From JBBQBM01 sp038317375 (GTDB lineage Bacteria > Patescibacteriota > Saccharimonadia > Saccharimonadales > JAGQMS01): DNA of 6,700 nucleotides. Every line of letters starts with the position of its first letter. Position 1 is the stretch's first letter. The notes below the pieces were generated by a model, which ran no database searches, was not told the origin of the DNA, and saw nothing but the letters and a program-made list of their open reading frames with translations. Made by a program: the position numbers and the translations under genes. The DNA is taken from NCBI GenBank assembly GCA_038317375.1, contig JBBQBM010000038.1, positions 1 through 6,700 of the forward strand. Direction: 5' to 3'. Of the stretch, positions 1 to 5,170 are shown in pieces.

Positions 1-443
1 GCATGTTCAGCGATGTTAATCCTCATAAGCTTAATGTCGGAAAGTTTCTTTAAATAACCTTGCAGTTTGGCCTCACTTTGTATGTCGGACTTGACCTCTA
101 TGACAGCGACTACAGTTTCAATTGGAAAAAACTTTTGTCCGGCATTGCCTTCAAGATTAGGAGTATCGCCCTGACTATATATAATTATGTCGCACTGTTT
201 ACTTACGGCGCCGTCGCTAGAGATTACAAAACCCGACCCAATCGAAAGTTGTTGGGGGATATAAAGCGACAATAGTTGACGCAGAACCTGCTCCCGGTAT
301 TGACCAAATTCGCCAGGATGCGTGACTTTGCTCCCATCCCTAAAGATCTCACGACTGGTAGTTTGAGAAACAAACAGATCTTTGATTAATCTTTTGGTAA
401 TATCCTGATAAATATGATTTGATATGCTGCTATCCGATATTTC
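1..443 (-). CDS. DUF6602-like (PD-(D/E)XK nuclease-like) protein, no standard start, 3' end beyond window
   Basis: The minus strand is open from the in-frame TAA at 446-444 down to the left edge. It encodes a recognisable DUF6602-type domain: HPGEFGQYRE (codons 320-291), then GSGFVIS, S-K-Q-C-DIIIY (the Asp codon is 191-189), P-N-L, FFPIETVVAVIEVKS (Glu codon 98-96, Lys codon 92-90), and a final LQGYLKKLSDIKLM helix. The spaced Asp and the E-V-K triad are what the PD-(D/E)XK nuclease fold uses, so nuclease activity is a reasonable inference but is not shown. No ATG, GTG or TTG occurs in frame before the TTG at 272, which lies inside the domain. Upstream, GTG 458 is separated from the frame by the TAA four codons later. 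The gene may therefore start at a non-standard codon (ATA 425 or ATT 413), or its 5' end may be broken. It begins about 25 bases past the 3' end of a degenerate tRNA-Trp. Family recognition is fairly sure; whether the gene is intact is not. Confidence 0.7.
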
Positions 444-470
444 TTAGTATTTCGTCACCAATGAGTTACT

Positions 471-545
471 TGGCAGGGGTAGCAGGACTCGAACCTACGA
501 CATCTGGTTTTGGAGACCAGCACTCTGGCACGCAAGCGCGCCCCC
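471..545 (-). tRNA. tRNA-Trp (CCA), degenerate 5' half
   Basis: The 3' half is a well-formed tryptophan tRNA: anticodon arm CTGGT-CTCCAAA-ACCAG with anticodon CCA, T arm GTAGG-TTCGAGT-CCTGC, acceptor strand TACCCCT, discriminator G and an encoded CCA at 473-471. The 5' half fits poorly. GGGGGCG pairs with TACCCCT only with two wobbles and a C-A mismatch. One base is missing between the acceptor and D stems. The D stem GCTT/GAGT can form, but the D loop lacks the usual GG pair. It still aligns by eye with the standard tRNA-Trp 5' half, so it is probably a decayed or specialised second tRNA-Trp rather than a chance match. A good tRNA-Trp lies 94 bases upstream on the same strand. Confidence 0.6.
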
Positions 546-547
546 AG

Positions 548-585
548 AAGCTTCAAGCTACAAACAAGTTTGTATGCTGAAACTT
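548..585. repeat. Imperfect inverted repeat between the two tRNAs
   Basis: TACAAAC (559-565) pairs with GTTTGTA (568-574). The stem extends outwards as AGC/GCT, TTC/GAA and AAG/CTT, with single-base bulges or mismatches, giving about 16 pairs. On the minus strand it lies between tRNA-Trp 639-713 and the degenerate tRNA, immediately 5' of the latter. It could be a processing or termination hairpin, but no T run follows it in either direction. Confidence 0.45.
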
Positions 586-592
586 CTCTTGC

Positions 593-611
593 AAATTGTC
601 ACTGACAATTT
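593..611. repeat. Perfect 8-bp inverted repeat downstream of tRNA-Trp
   Basis: AAATTGTC (593-600) and GACAATTT (604-611) are perfect complements around a 3-base loop. The position, 28 bases past the 3' end of the intact tRNA-Trp on the minus strand, would suit a weak terminator. However, the stem is AT-rich and the following minus-strand sequence lacks a proper T tract, so the role is undecided. Confidence 0.4.
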
Positions 612-638
612 TCACAACTGAGCTTTAAATTACTTGAA

Positions 639-713
639 TGGCAGGGGTACGTGGAATCGAACCACGATCTAAGGTTTTGGAAACCTTTATACTAACCGTT
701 GTACTATACCCCT
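639..713 (-). tRNA. tRNA-Trp (CCA)
   Basis: This is a complete cloverleaf with the 3' CCA encoded at 641-639. The acceptor stem AGGGGTA/TACCCCT is perfect, with T8 and A9. The D stem is GTAC/GTAT with loop AACGGTTA, which contains the usual GG. The anticodon arm is AAGGT-TTCCAAA-ACCTT with anticodon CCA. The short variable region is followed by T arm CGTGG-TTCGATT-CCACG, and the discriminator is G. It reads UGG. Because UGA is a stop codon in neighbouring genes, no UGA-reading role is implied. Its promoter should lie above position 713; a possible -10 sequence is at 850-855. Confidence 0.95.
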
Positions 714-733
714 TCGTCGACAACTACTTTTGC

Positions 734-782
734 GGTTGCCGGTCTATCGACAAAACAAGTTTGCTCGATAGATTTTGCAACC
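734..782. repeat. Two-part stem-loop upstream of tRNA-Trp
   Basis: TCTATCGA (743-750) is perfectly complementary to TCGATAGA (765-772) around a 14-base loop. Outside a small internal loop, GGTTGC (734-739) also pairs with GCAACC (777-782). Together they give 14 pairs. The sequence lies between the tRNA-Trp and the divergent promoter region. It could be a structured leader of the tRNA transcript or an unrelated DNA inverted repeat; nothing here decides between them. Confidence 0.45.
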
Positions 783-801
783 CCACCGTGTCGTCTCCTC
801 T

Positions 802-829
802 CATTTTTGAGAATCCCCTCTCAAAAATG
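802..829. repeat. Perfect 11-bp inverted repeat
   Basis: CATTTTTGAGA (802-812) and TCTCAAAAATG (819-829) are exact reverse complements around a 6-base spacer. The repeat lies in the 220-base gap between the tRNA-Trp and the regulator gene, about 40 bases above that gene's -35 box. It has no T tract on either strand, so a protein-binding site or a leader hairpin is more likely than a terminator. Confidence 0.5.
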
Positions 830-849
830 CAAAATACGGTTCAGCACAA

Positions 850-855
850 ATTATA
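850..855 (-). promoter_or_regulatory. Possible -10 box for the tRNA-Trp transcript
   Basis: The minus strand reads TATAAT at 855-850, preceded by TAGGG. No convincing -35 box is found 16-18 bases upstream. It is the best minus-strand -10 candidate in the gap above the tRNA and would give a leader of about 130 bases containing the two inverted repeats at 802-829 and 734-782. Confidence 0.3.
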
Positions 856-869
856 CCCTAGATTGAGAA

Positions 870-897
870 TTGACTCTAGTGAGGAATATTGTATAAT
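870..897 (+). promoter_or_regulatory. Sigma-70-type promoter of the sigma4/alpha-CTD gene
   Basis: TTGACT (870-875) and TATAAT (892-897) are near-consensus -35 and -10 boxes with a 16-base spacer. Transcription would start near 904, leaving a leader of about 30 bases before the TTG start at 936. Confidence 0.8.
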
Positions 898-935
898 ACT
901 AGCATACCTTCACAATTTGGTGAGACGGGGACTTT

Positions 936-1721
936 TTGACACGTTTGACTGTGTTCGGAAGCCCTCGTCTCAAACGGAGACGACTAAAAAGCAAGGAAGT
1001 GCCAATCATCGGACCCACATTACTCGAAGAGCACATAGTTGCACTAAGGATGTCCCTAGCGCTCATGCGCGAAGGAGTTACGGTGACAGACAAGCAACTT
1101 GTTCTCCACGACCCTGTTTTACTAAACAGGTTTGCAGCAGTTCTGCTCGATAATCGAGATCCAAATCCGCTGGAAATGCTTGATGCCGACCAGAGAGTTC
1201 GACTTATCGAGATTTTGGCGAAAGGTCAGTACTTCGCCCCTGATCCGAGATTCGATCAACTTGTGGATCTTTTGCTCGTTGATAGCTGCTTTGAGCAGAT
1301 CTTTGATGGCGTAACGACCCGCGAGATTCGTGTTTTGACTTGCTGGCTTGGGATGACTAAGAAGACAACCGCGTCGAGCATTGCAATCAAGTGTGGAGTC
1401 TCAAATGCTGCCGTTCCCAGAATTCTTGAACGGTGTCTTCGCAAGCTTCATTCTGGTGTCCATCGTCTTGTTATGCAGTTTGCAATCAATCCGGAGTCTT
1501 ACAACCGTTCTTTCAAGACGATGCAAATTGAAACCCTTGATTTTAGTGACAGGGTCCTCATTTGCCTGAGACGTGCTGGCATTCACAGTATTGCCGGCCT
1601 GATGAGCTGGACTGAAGATAATCTTCTAGCTCTCGATTCCTTTGGCGCGAAGTGCCTAGAAGAAGTGAAGTCCAAGTTGGGTCATCTAGGCTTAAGCCTC
1701 AGAGTACCTACCAAATTGTGA
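936..1721 (+). CDS. Sigma-70 region-4-like / RNA polymerase alpha-CTD-like regulatory protein
   Basis: The 261-residue protein probably binds DNA and RNA polymerase and acts as a transcription regulator; this role is inferred. Residues 1-125 have a basic start (PRLKRRRLKSK) and no domain I recognise. Residues about 126-176 resemble the sigma-70 region 4 helix-turn-helix: TTREIRVLTCWLGM, then IAIKCGVSNAAVPRILERCL and RKLH. Residues about 198-257 align without gaps to the E. coli RpoA C-terminal domain. R206 matches Arg265, C210 matches Cys269, G237 and K239 match Gly296 and Lys298, and E243 matches Glu302; the Asn268 and Ser299 positions are changed. The polymerase-assembly domain of alpha and sigma region 2 are absent, so it is neither a true alpha subunit nor a complete sigma factor. 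The start is uncertain. TTG 936 follows a TGA at 921-923 closely and fits the promoter, but only a weak GGGG (927-930) could serve as ribosome site. TTG 945 and GTG 951 are alternatives. Confidence 0.85.
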   Translation: MTRLTVFGSPRLKRRRLKSKEVPIIGPTLLEEHIVALRMSLALMREGVTVTDKQLVLHDPVLLNRFAAVLLDNRDPNPLEMLDADQRVRLIEILAKGQYFAPDPRFDQLVDLLLVDSCFEQIFDGVTTREIRVLTCWLGMTKKTTASSIAIKCGVSNAAVPRILERCLRKLHSGVHRLVMQFAINPESYNRSFKTMQIETLDFSDRVLICLRRAGIHSIAGLMSWTEDNLLALDSFGAKCLEEVKSKLGHLGLSLRVPTKL

Positions 1722-1728
1722 AGGAATC

Positions 1729-1752
1729 CCCGGACCGAAAGGTCCGGGTTTT
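1729..1752 (+). terminator. Intrinsic terminator of the sigma4/alpha-CTD gene
   Basis: CCCGGACC (1729-1736) and GGTCCGGG (1741-1748) form a perfect 8-bp GC-rich stem closed by a GAAA tetraloop and followed by TTTT, then a T-rich stretch. It lies 7 bases after the stop codon. The minus-strand M13 gene ends 8 bases beyond it and could use the same hairpin, but on that strand no T run follows. Confidence 0.88.
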
Positions 1753-1759
1753 CCATTTA

Positions 1760-3733
1760 TTACCAGATTTTTGCTCTGTCTTTTGGAGATCTGTAGAGCT
1801 TATCGCCAACTTTTGTTTTATATAACTCATGAAAACCATCGGAGTGCTCAACCATACCATTAACTCTAAAACGCTCATCTGGGTGGGGGTCAGACAGCGT
1901 CCACTGCCTCTTTAGGCCGTCTTTTGAACTCCCACATTCGCAAGTGGCATAACCTATAAAAAACAGTTCTTCGTCCGACATCTGATGTTTAGAGCTCTTA
2001 CTTTTAGATGTTTGTTTTAGGCAATCAAAAGCAATCTCAATACCACCAAGGTCTGCGATGCTTTCGCCAATTATTAGACCACCGCGAAGGTTGAGCCCCG
2101 GAAGCACTTCAAAACCATCAGCTTGATCGATGATTACCTTAGCGCGTTTAGTAAAGGCTTTGATGTCTGCCTTAGTTTGCCAGTCACGCATGTTCCCTTC
2201 TTCGTCAAAATGACAGCCTTGGTCGTCGAATCCATGCGTTAGTTCATGACCAATAACAGAGCCTATTCCACCCATGTTCACTGCATAAGGAGCTATAGGG
2301 TCAAAAAATGGAGCCTGCAGAATCGCTGCAGGGAAGCAAATAACTAACCTGTTAGGGTCGTGATAGGCGTTAACTGTCTGCGGGTCCATAAACCAGTCTC
2401 GACGCGACACGGGTTTATGCAGGCGCTTCATATCAAACTCATTTTCGAACACCGCTGAGGATATGGAGTTGGCTATAAAAGAATCCGGAACAACTTTAAG
2501 CTTGCTATAATTTCGCCACTTTTCGGGGTAGCCGATAAGAACCTTCATATTACTAAGTTTCTTCAATGCGTATTTTTTTGTTTCTTCTTCCATCCAGTCG
2601 AGCTTGATGATTCTTTCGGCATAGGTGTCGCGGATATCTTCGACCATTTGTAGTACTTGCTTCTTTGAACTTTCAGGAAAATGCTTCTCCGCATAAATCT
2701 TGCCAATTGGTTCGCCTAACGCTCCATTGAGCGACGCTAATACTCGTTTCCACAGCGGAGGGATTGTCTGCACTCCAGATAGCTCTTTACCGAAGAACTC
2801 GAACTTGTGCTGGGCTAATTCTTCACTAACTTTGCCACTAAGCACGACAAAAACTTGCCACTTTAAGTATGTTTGCCAAGTTTTTAACGGTAAGGTCGAC
2901 ATTTTTTTGTTTATGAATGCCATAAACTCCGGATGATCTACTGTGATTTTGTCGTCCGGTGACCACCCAGCCTCTCTTGCGTATTCTTTCCAGTTTATTA
3001 CGGGATAATCAGACACCAGTTTTTTATAGGTTGTTTTGTTGTAGTTCTTCTCCACGTCTCGTAGCAGGATACTAGTGCGGGATATTTTCGCAATCTCTAA
3101 TTCAAAACCCCAAACACTCGACCAGAGATCTTGAGATGAACTAGCTAGCTCTGGTATTAGAGCATAAGACTTTTTAACAAACTTTTTGTACTTGGTTCGT
3201 ATTGCACGCATCTTTGGTGTTTCTTCGAGGTAATAATCACGATCTGGTAAGGTTAGGCCGGACTGGCGGAATCGAAGTATGTGCTTCTTGCTGTTGCGAT
3301 CGTCTGCGTCCATGCAGGCTGCCCAAGGGTCGTTAATACCGATTTTATGGAGATAACCGATTAAGCCACTTAGGGATTCTCTGTTAGTACTCTCAATTTT
3401 GTTAAATATATCTACTAGGGTAGTTAGGTTATTTACCTTATGTTTATCAAAGTTCATACCGCTAAGGTAATAGTCCCGTATTTGCTGTTCAGACGTTCCT
3501 GGTTTTACATTTTTATTCTTTACTAGATCTTCACATATTGACTGTAGTTGATAAAGTGATTTTTCTCTTAAAACATCGAATGCTGTCCAGCGCCCTTCTG
3601 TAGGTGGAATGGGGTTAGCCTTGATCCATTCATTGTTAACATACCCAAAGAAGTCGTCCTGAGGACGAATATTCTTACTCAACCTCGCGGCAATAGAAAG
3701 ATCAGTAATCTTAATCTTTTTGTCTGTAGTCAT
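1760..3733 (-). CDS. pepO: M13 family zinc metallopeptidase (PepO/neprilysin-like)
   Basis: The product is a peptidase that should cut short peptides using one zinc ion. Numbering the 657-aa form, the motifs are: N-terminal RPQDDFFGYVNNEWI (24-38); substrate-binding NAY (455-457) followed by FPAAILQAPFFDP; zinc site HELTH (H496, catalytic E497, H500); GESIADLGG with third ligand E557 and D561; and DPHPDERFRVNG, where H617 and R623 are spaced like neprilysin His711 and Arg717. All catalytic residues are present and the length is normal for bacterial members. I see no signal peptide or membrane anchor, so it is probably cytoplasmic like PepO. I chose ATG 3733 because the family's conserved start follows it closely and a TACAAT -10 box (3744-3749) lies 10 bases upstream. 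ATG 3763 and TTG 3802 are also in frame, but the latter lies inside a stem-loop element. The gene follows that element, which overlaps the end of the 139-aa membrane protein gene. Confidence 0.93.
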   Translation of the reverse strand: MTTDKKIKITDLSIAARLSKNIRPQDDFFGYVNNEWIKANPIPPTEGRWTAFDVLREKSLYQLQSICEDLVKNKNVKPGTSEQQIRDYYLSGMNFDKHKVNNLTTLVDIFNKIESTNRESLSGLIGYLHKIGINDPWAACMDADDRNSKKHILRFRQSGLTLPDRDYYLEETPKMRAIRTKYKKFVKKSYALIPELASSSQDLWSSVWGFELEIAKISRTSILLRDVEKNYNKTTYKKLVSDYPVINWKEYAREAGWSPDDKITVDHPEFMAFINKKMSTLPLKTWQTYLKWQVFVVLSGKVSEELAQHKFEFFGKELSGVQTIPPLWKRVLASLNGALGEPIGKIYAEKHFPESSKKQVLQMVEDIRDTYAERIIKLDWMEEETKKYALKKLSNMKVLIGYPEKWRNYSKLKVVPDSFIANSISSAVFENEFDMKRLHKPVSRRDWFMDPQTVNAYHDPNRLVICFPAAILQAPFFDPIAPYAVNMGGIGSVIGHELTHGFDDQGCHFDEEGNMRDWQTKADIKAFTKRAKVIIDQADGFEVLPGLNLRGGLIIGESIADLGGIEIAFDCLKQTSKSKSSKHQMSDEELFFIGYATCECGSSKDGLKRQWTLSDPHPDERFRVNGMVEHSDGFHELYKTKVGDKLYRSPKDRAKIW

Positions 3734-3743
3734 AGCTCCGGCT

Positions 3744-3749
3744 ATTGTA
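3744..3749 (-). promoter_or_regulatory. Candidate -10 box for the M13 peptidase gene
   Basis: The minus strand reads TACAAT at 3749-3744. A transcript would begin only a few bases before ATG 3733. The same hexamer sits just before the C39-like gene. No good -35 box is visible, so this is tentative. Confidence 0.4.
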
Positions 3750-3775
3750 CGACATTTATTCATAAAGTATGGAAG

Positions 3776-3834
3776 AGCCCTCGCTAGTAGGCGACGGCTC
3801 AACCATTACTTGGGAGCTATCACTAGCGAGGGCT
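3776..3834 (-). ncRNA. Conserved stem-loop element, copy A
   Basis: The outer stem is a perfect 13 bp: AGCCCTCGCTAGT (3776-3788) against ACTAGCGAGGGCT (3822-3834). Inside lies a hairpin shared with copy B at 4809-4862: GCTC (3797-3800), bulged AA, CCA (3803-3805), loop TTACT, TGG (3811-3813), GAGC (3814-3817). The outer stem differs from copy B by paired changes that keep the pairing. Read on the minus strand, the middle segment GCCGTCGC can alternatively pair with the 3' arm, as can its counterpart in copy B. The TAG stop of the 139-aa membrane protein lies in the 5' arm (minus sense). I do not recognise it as a known RNA family. A strand is assigned only because both copies follow minus-strand genes; a dispersed DNA repeat is possible. 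Confidence 0.6.
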
Positions 3835-4242
3835 TGTGTTTCTTTTCTGATTGTACTGATAGGTCAGCCAGTAGCTTGCAATTAAACAAAATACTGCAAG
3901 GAGCCAACGGACAACGTTCGGTAACCCTGATTCCGGTTTTACGGCTATCAAAAGCACTAGAGCAGTCCCCGAAAGTACTGTTGCGAGATAGATATACTTT
4001 CCGGCAATCGCCTTTCTACGAAGTTTTTTATAGGTAAGTTCAATTGATTTTGGCCTAAACGCGAACCACCAGATAGAAGTTGCGAGGACCGCCGAGAGAC
4101 AATACCCAAGAATTTTCATCCAGAAGACATCTGCAATGCGCCCTGCGATGGTAAAGGTGGCAATTACTAAAGCCAGAGTTAGTGCCCATGCGCTGTATCT
4201 GTCGTCGTTCGCTTTCTTGATGTCAGCCTTTTTCGTGTTCAA
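3823..4242 (-). CDS. Four-helix membrane protein, unknown function
   Basis: The 139-residue protein has a charged start (KKADIKKANDDR) and four hydrophobic segments near 17-36, 41-62, 82-101 and 108-128. A basic segment (YKKLRRKAIAGK) lies between the second and third, and the tail is polar (YNQKRNTSPR). It should be an integral membrane protein. I recognise no family and no catalytic motif. The start is TTG at 4242, supported by a strong ribosome site GGAGG (4253-4249) six bases upstream. Its promoter is at 4305-4333. The TAG stop lies inside stem-loop element A. The C39-like peptidase gene is upstream and the M13 peptidase gene downstream on the same strand, but each has its own -10 candidate, so co-transcription is not certain. 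Confidence 0.75.
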   Translation of the reverse strand: MNTKKADIKKANDDRYSAWALTLALVIATFTIAGRIADVFWMKILGYCLSAVLATSIWWFAFRPKSIELTYKKLRRKAIAGKYIYLATVLSGTALVLLIAVKPESGLPNVVRWLLAVFCLIASYWLTYQYNQKRNTSPR

Positions 4243-4248
4243 AGTCTT

Positions 4249-4253
4249 CCTCC
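4249..4253 (-). promoter_or_regulatory. Ribosome binding site that fixes the TTG start at 4242
   Basis: GGAGG on the minus strand, six bases from TTG 4242. It is the strongest Shine-Dalgarno match in the window and decides this start over later ATG codons. Confidence 0.75.
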
Positions 4254-4273
4254 AGTGTTTGTGTTTTTTTGAG

Positions 4274-4298
4274 CTGAAAAGCTAAAGCATCTTTTCAG
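4274..4298 (-). repeat. 8-bp stem-loop in the leader of the 139-aa gene
   Basis: CTGAAAAG (4274-4281) and CTTTTCAG (4291-4298) pair around a 9-base loop. The predicted transcript start of the membrane protein gene is at about 4298, so the hairpin would form at the very 5' end of its leader and could stabilise the mRNA. A weak terminator for the upstream peptidase gene is less likely, because on the minus strand it is followed by A residues. Confidence 0.4.
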
Positions 4299-4304
4299 AG
4301 CAGT

Positions 4305-4333
4305 ATTCTAGAATTTATAAAAATATAACGCAA
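4305..4333 (-). promoter_or_regulatory. Promoter of the 139-aa membrane protein gene
   Basis: On the minus strand, TTGCGT (4333-4328) and TAGAAT (4310-4305) are separated by 17 bases. The segment ahead of the -10 box, TTATAAATTCTA, is identical to the one in the promoter of the C39-like gene. Confidence 0.65.
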
Positions 4334-4338
4334 GGGCT

Positions 4339-4752
4339 TTATTGAGAACATAACTGAATTGCATACTGCGGCTTTCCTGGCAGCCTTTTCCTGAAGCCGG
4401 AAACGGCATTTCTAATATTTGAATCTTCCCGCATGTTTATCCATGGGTCCATCCATTGCTGCTGGTATCGAGTTAAGTAATGACCGTATGGATATAATTT
4501 GTTCCGTTTTATAAAAACGATTGTCCCTTCCTCGTATATTAGTTGTCTTGTATGAGGCTTAATATGCTTCCATCTAGTACTTACTTCAAACTGCTCTAAT
4601 AAAAGTGACAGCTCCTTTAGCTTAAAGCCAAGGGTTGAAGCTTTTTCTATACCAAGTCGTGTCGTAACTTCGAGGTAACTTTTGTTAGCTACGAAAGCTA
4701 AGCACGCTGCACCACAGCCCATGTCATGCTTTTGAGTAACCGAATTCTTCAT
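4339..4752 (-). CDS. Stand-alone C39-like (papain-fold) cysteine peptidase domain protein
   Basis: The 137-residue protein carries the ordered motifs of a C39/C70-type cysteine peptidase. These are QKHDMGCGAACLAFVA with oxyanion Q7 and nucleophile C13, the LGFKLKELSLLL segment, GTIVFIKRN followed by GHYLTRY with H91, and WMDPW with D102. In C39 proteins this domain removes double-glycine leaders from bacteriocin-like peptides and is normally fused to an ABC exporter. Here it is alone, with no transmembrane or ATPase part. No signal peptide is seen, so it should act inside the cell. The substrate is unknown. No Shine-Dalgarno sequence precedes the ATG. A TACAAT -10 box ends seven bases upstream, so the mRNA is probably leaderless. 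Genes for small membrane proteins lie on both sides, but none has an obvious double-glycine leader. Confidence 0.8.
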   Translation of the reverse strand: MKNSVTQKHDMGCGAACLAFVANKSYLEVTTRLGIEKASTLGFKLKELSLLLEQFEVSTRWKHIKPHTRQLIYEEGTIVFIKRNKLYPYGHYLTRYQQQWMDPWINMREDSNIRNAVSGFRKRLPGKPQYAIQLCSQ

Positions 4753-4758
4753 GCGGGA

Positions 4759-4786
4759 ATTGTAGAATTTATAATATTAAAAACAA
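4759..4786 (-). promoter_or_regulatory. Promoter giving a leaderless C39-like mRNA
   Basis: On the minus strand, TTGTTT (4786-4781) and TACAAT (4764-4759) are separated by 16 bases. Transcription is expected about seven bases on, at or next to ATG 4752. Confidence 0.6.
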
Positions 4787-4808
4787 GATTGTTTTTGAAG
4801 AATAGTTG

Positions 4809-4862
4809 AACCCCCGCATTTACGGGGGCTCAACCATTTCTGGGAGCTCCCTAGCGGGGGTT
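4809..4862 (-). ncRNA. Conserved stem-loop element, copy B
   Basis: The outer stem is AACCCCCGC (4809-4817) with GCGGGGGTT (4854-4862). The inner hairpin is GCTC (4828-4831), bulged AA, CCA (4834-4836), loop TTTC, TGG (4841-4843), GAGC (4844-4847). It matches copy A (3776-3834) in the inner hairpin sequence and in fold. At two outer-stem positions both partners change together: G-C becomes A-T, and T-A becomes C-G. CCCCCG (4811-4816) can alternatively pair with CGGGGG next to it (4823-4828). The TAA stop (4863-4861) of the 89-aa gene overlaps the stem end. It could be a 3'-UTR RNA structure or a dispersed DNA repeat. Confidence 0.6.
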
Positions 4863-5130
4863 AGTTCACGCGAGTTTTTGCTTTCGCGTCCGTCGCCAAT
4901 GAGATCGCGGCAATCCACAGTAGTAAAAACGCTACTACTGAGCTGGAAAAGCCAACTACGAACATCAGTGCAGCAAACATCTGCACGATTTCATTCTCAT
5001 TTGTTGCTAACTTCCCACATAGCCCGACGGCTATTAAACCCGCTAGTAGGTATCTGGCACACCAGATAGCAAAGAAACGTGGACCGTAGGACAACCATTC
5101 TTTGAGTCGATTGATTATCGATGCTTTCAT
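4861..5130 (-). CDS. Small membrane protein, paralogue of its upstream neighbour
   Basis: The 89-residue protein begins MKASIINRLKE and matches the 108-residue neighbour over its whole length (S-I-I-x-x-LKE, then P-x-x-FA-x-W-x-A, then a second hydrophobic block). Two long hydrophobic segments, about 19-39 and 50-78, with a short polar loop (TNENE) suggest a helical hairpin in the membrane. The tail is short and basic (DAKAKTRVN). No known family is recognised. ATG 5130 is supported by AAGGGG (5143-5138) seven bases upstream. It lies 40 bases after the paralogue with no promoter or terminator between, so the two should be co-transcribed. The gene ends in stem-loop element B. Confidence 0.75.
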   Translation of the reverse strand: MKASIINRLKEWLSYGPRFFAIWCARYLLAGLIAVGLCGKLATNENEIVQMFAALMFVVGFSSSVVAFLLLWIAAISLATDAKAKTRVN

Positions 5131-5170
5131 CTCAGTACCCCTTCGGTTGTTGGTCTGTATCTAATGATGA

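Noticed and set aside
60..275. Plus-strand open frame of 71 codons
   Set aside because: It is the shadow of the DUF6602-like gene on the minus strand, whose translation shows clear family motifs.
638..1153. Plus-strand open frame of 171 codons
   Set aside because: It runs through the antisense of the intact tRNA-Trp and into the sigma4/alpha-CTD gene in another frame; its sequence is low in protein-like character.
3734..3802. Longer M13 peptidase start at TTG 3802
   Set aside because: The extra residues are not family-like, and the TTG lies inside the conserved stem-loop element, with no ribosome site.
3776..3834. Stem-loop element as an ordinary intrinsic terminator
   Set aside because: No T run follows on either strand, and the internal conserved hairpin is not explained by termination.
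3720..4037. Plus-strand open frame of 105 codons
   Set aside because: It is a shadow of the M13 start, stem-loop element A and the 139-aa membrane protein.
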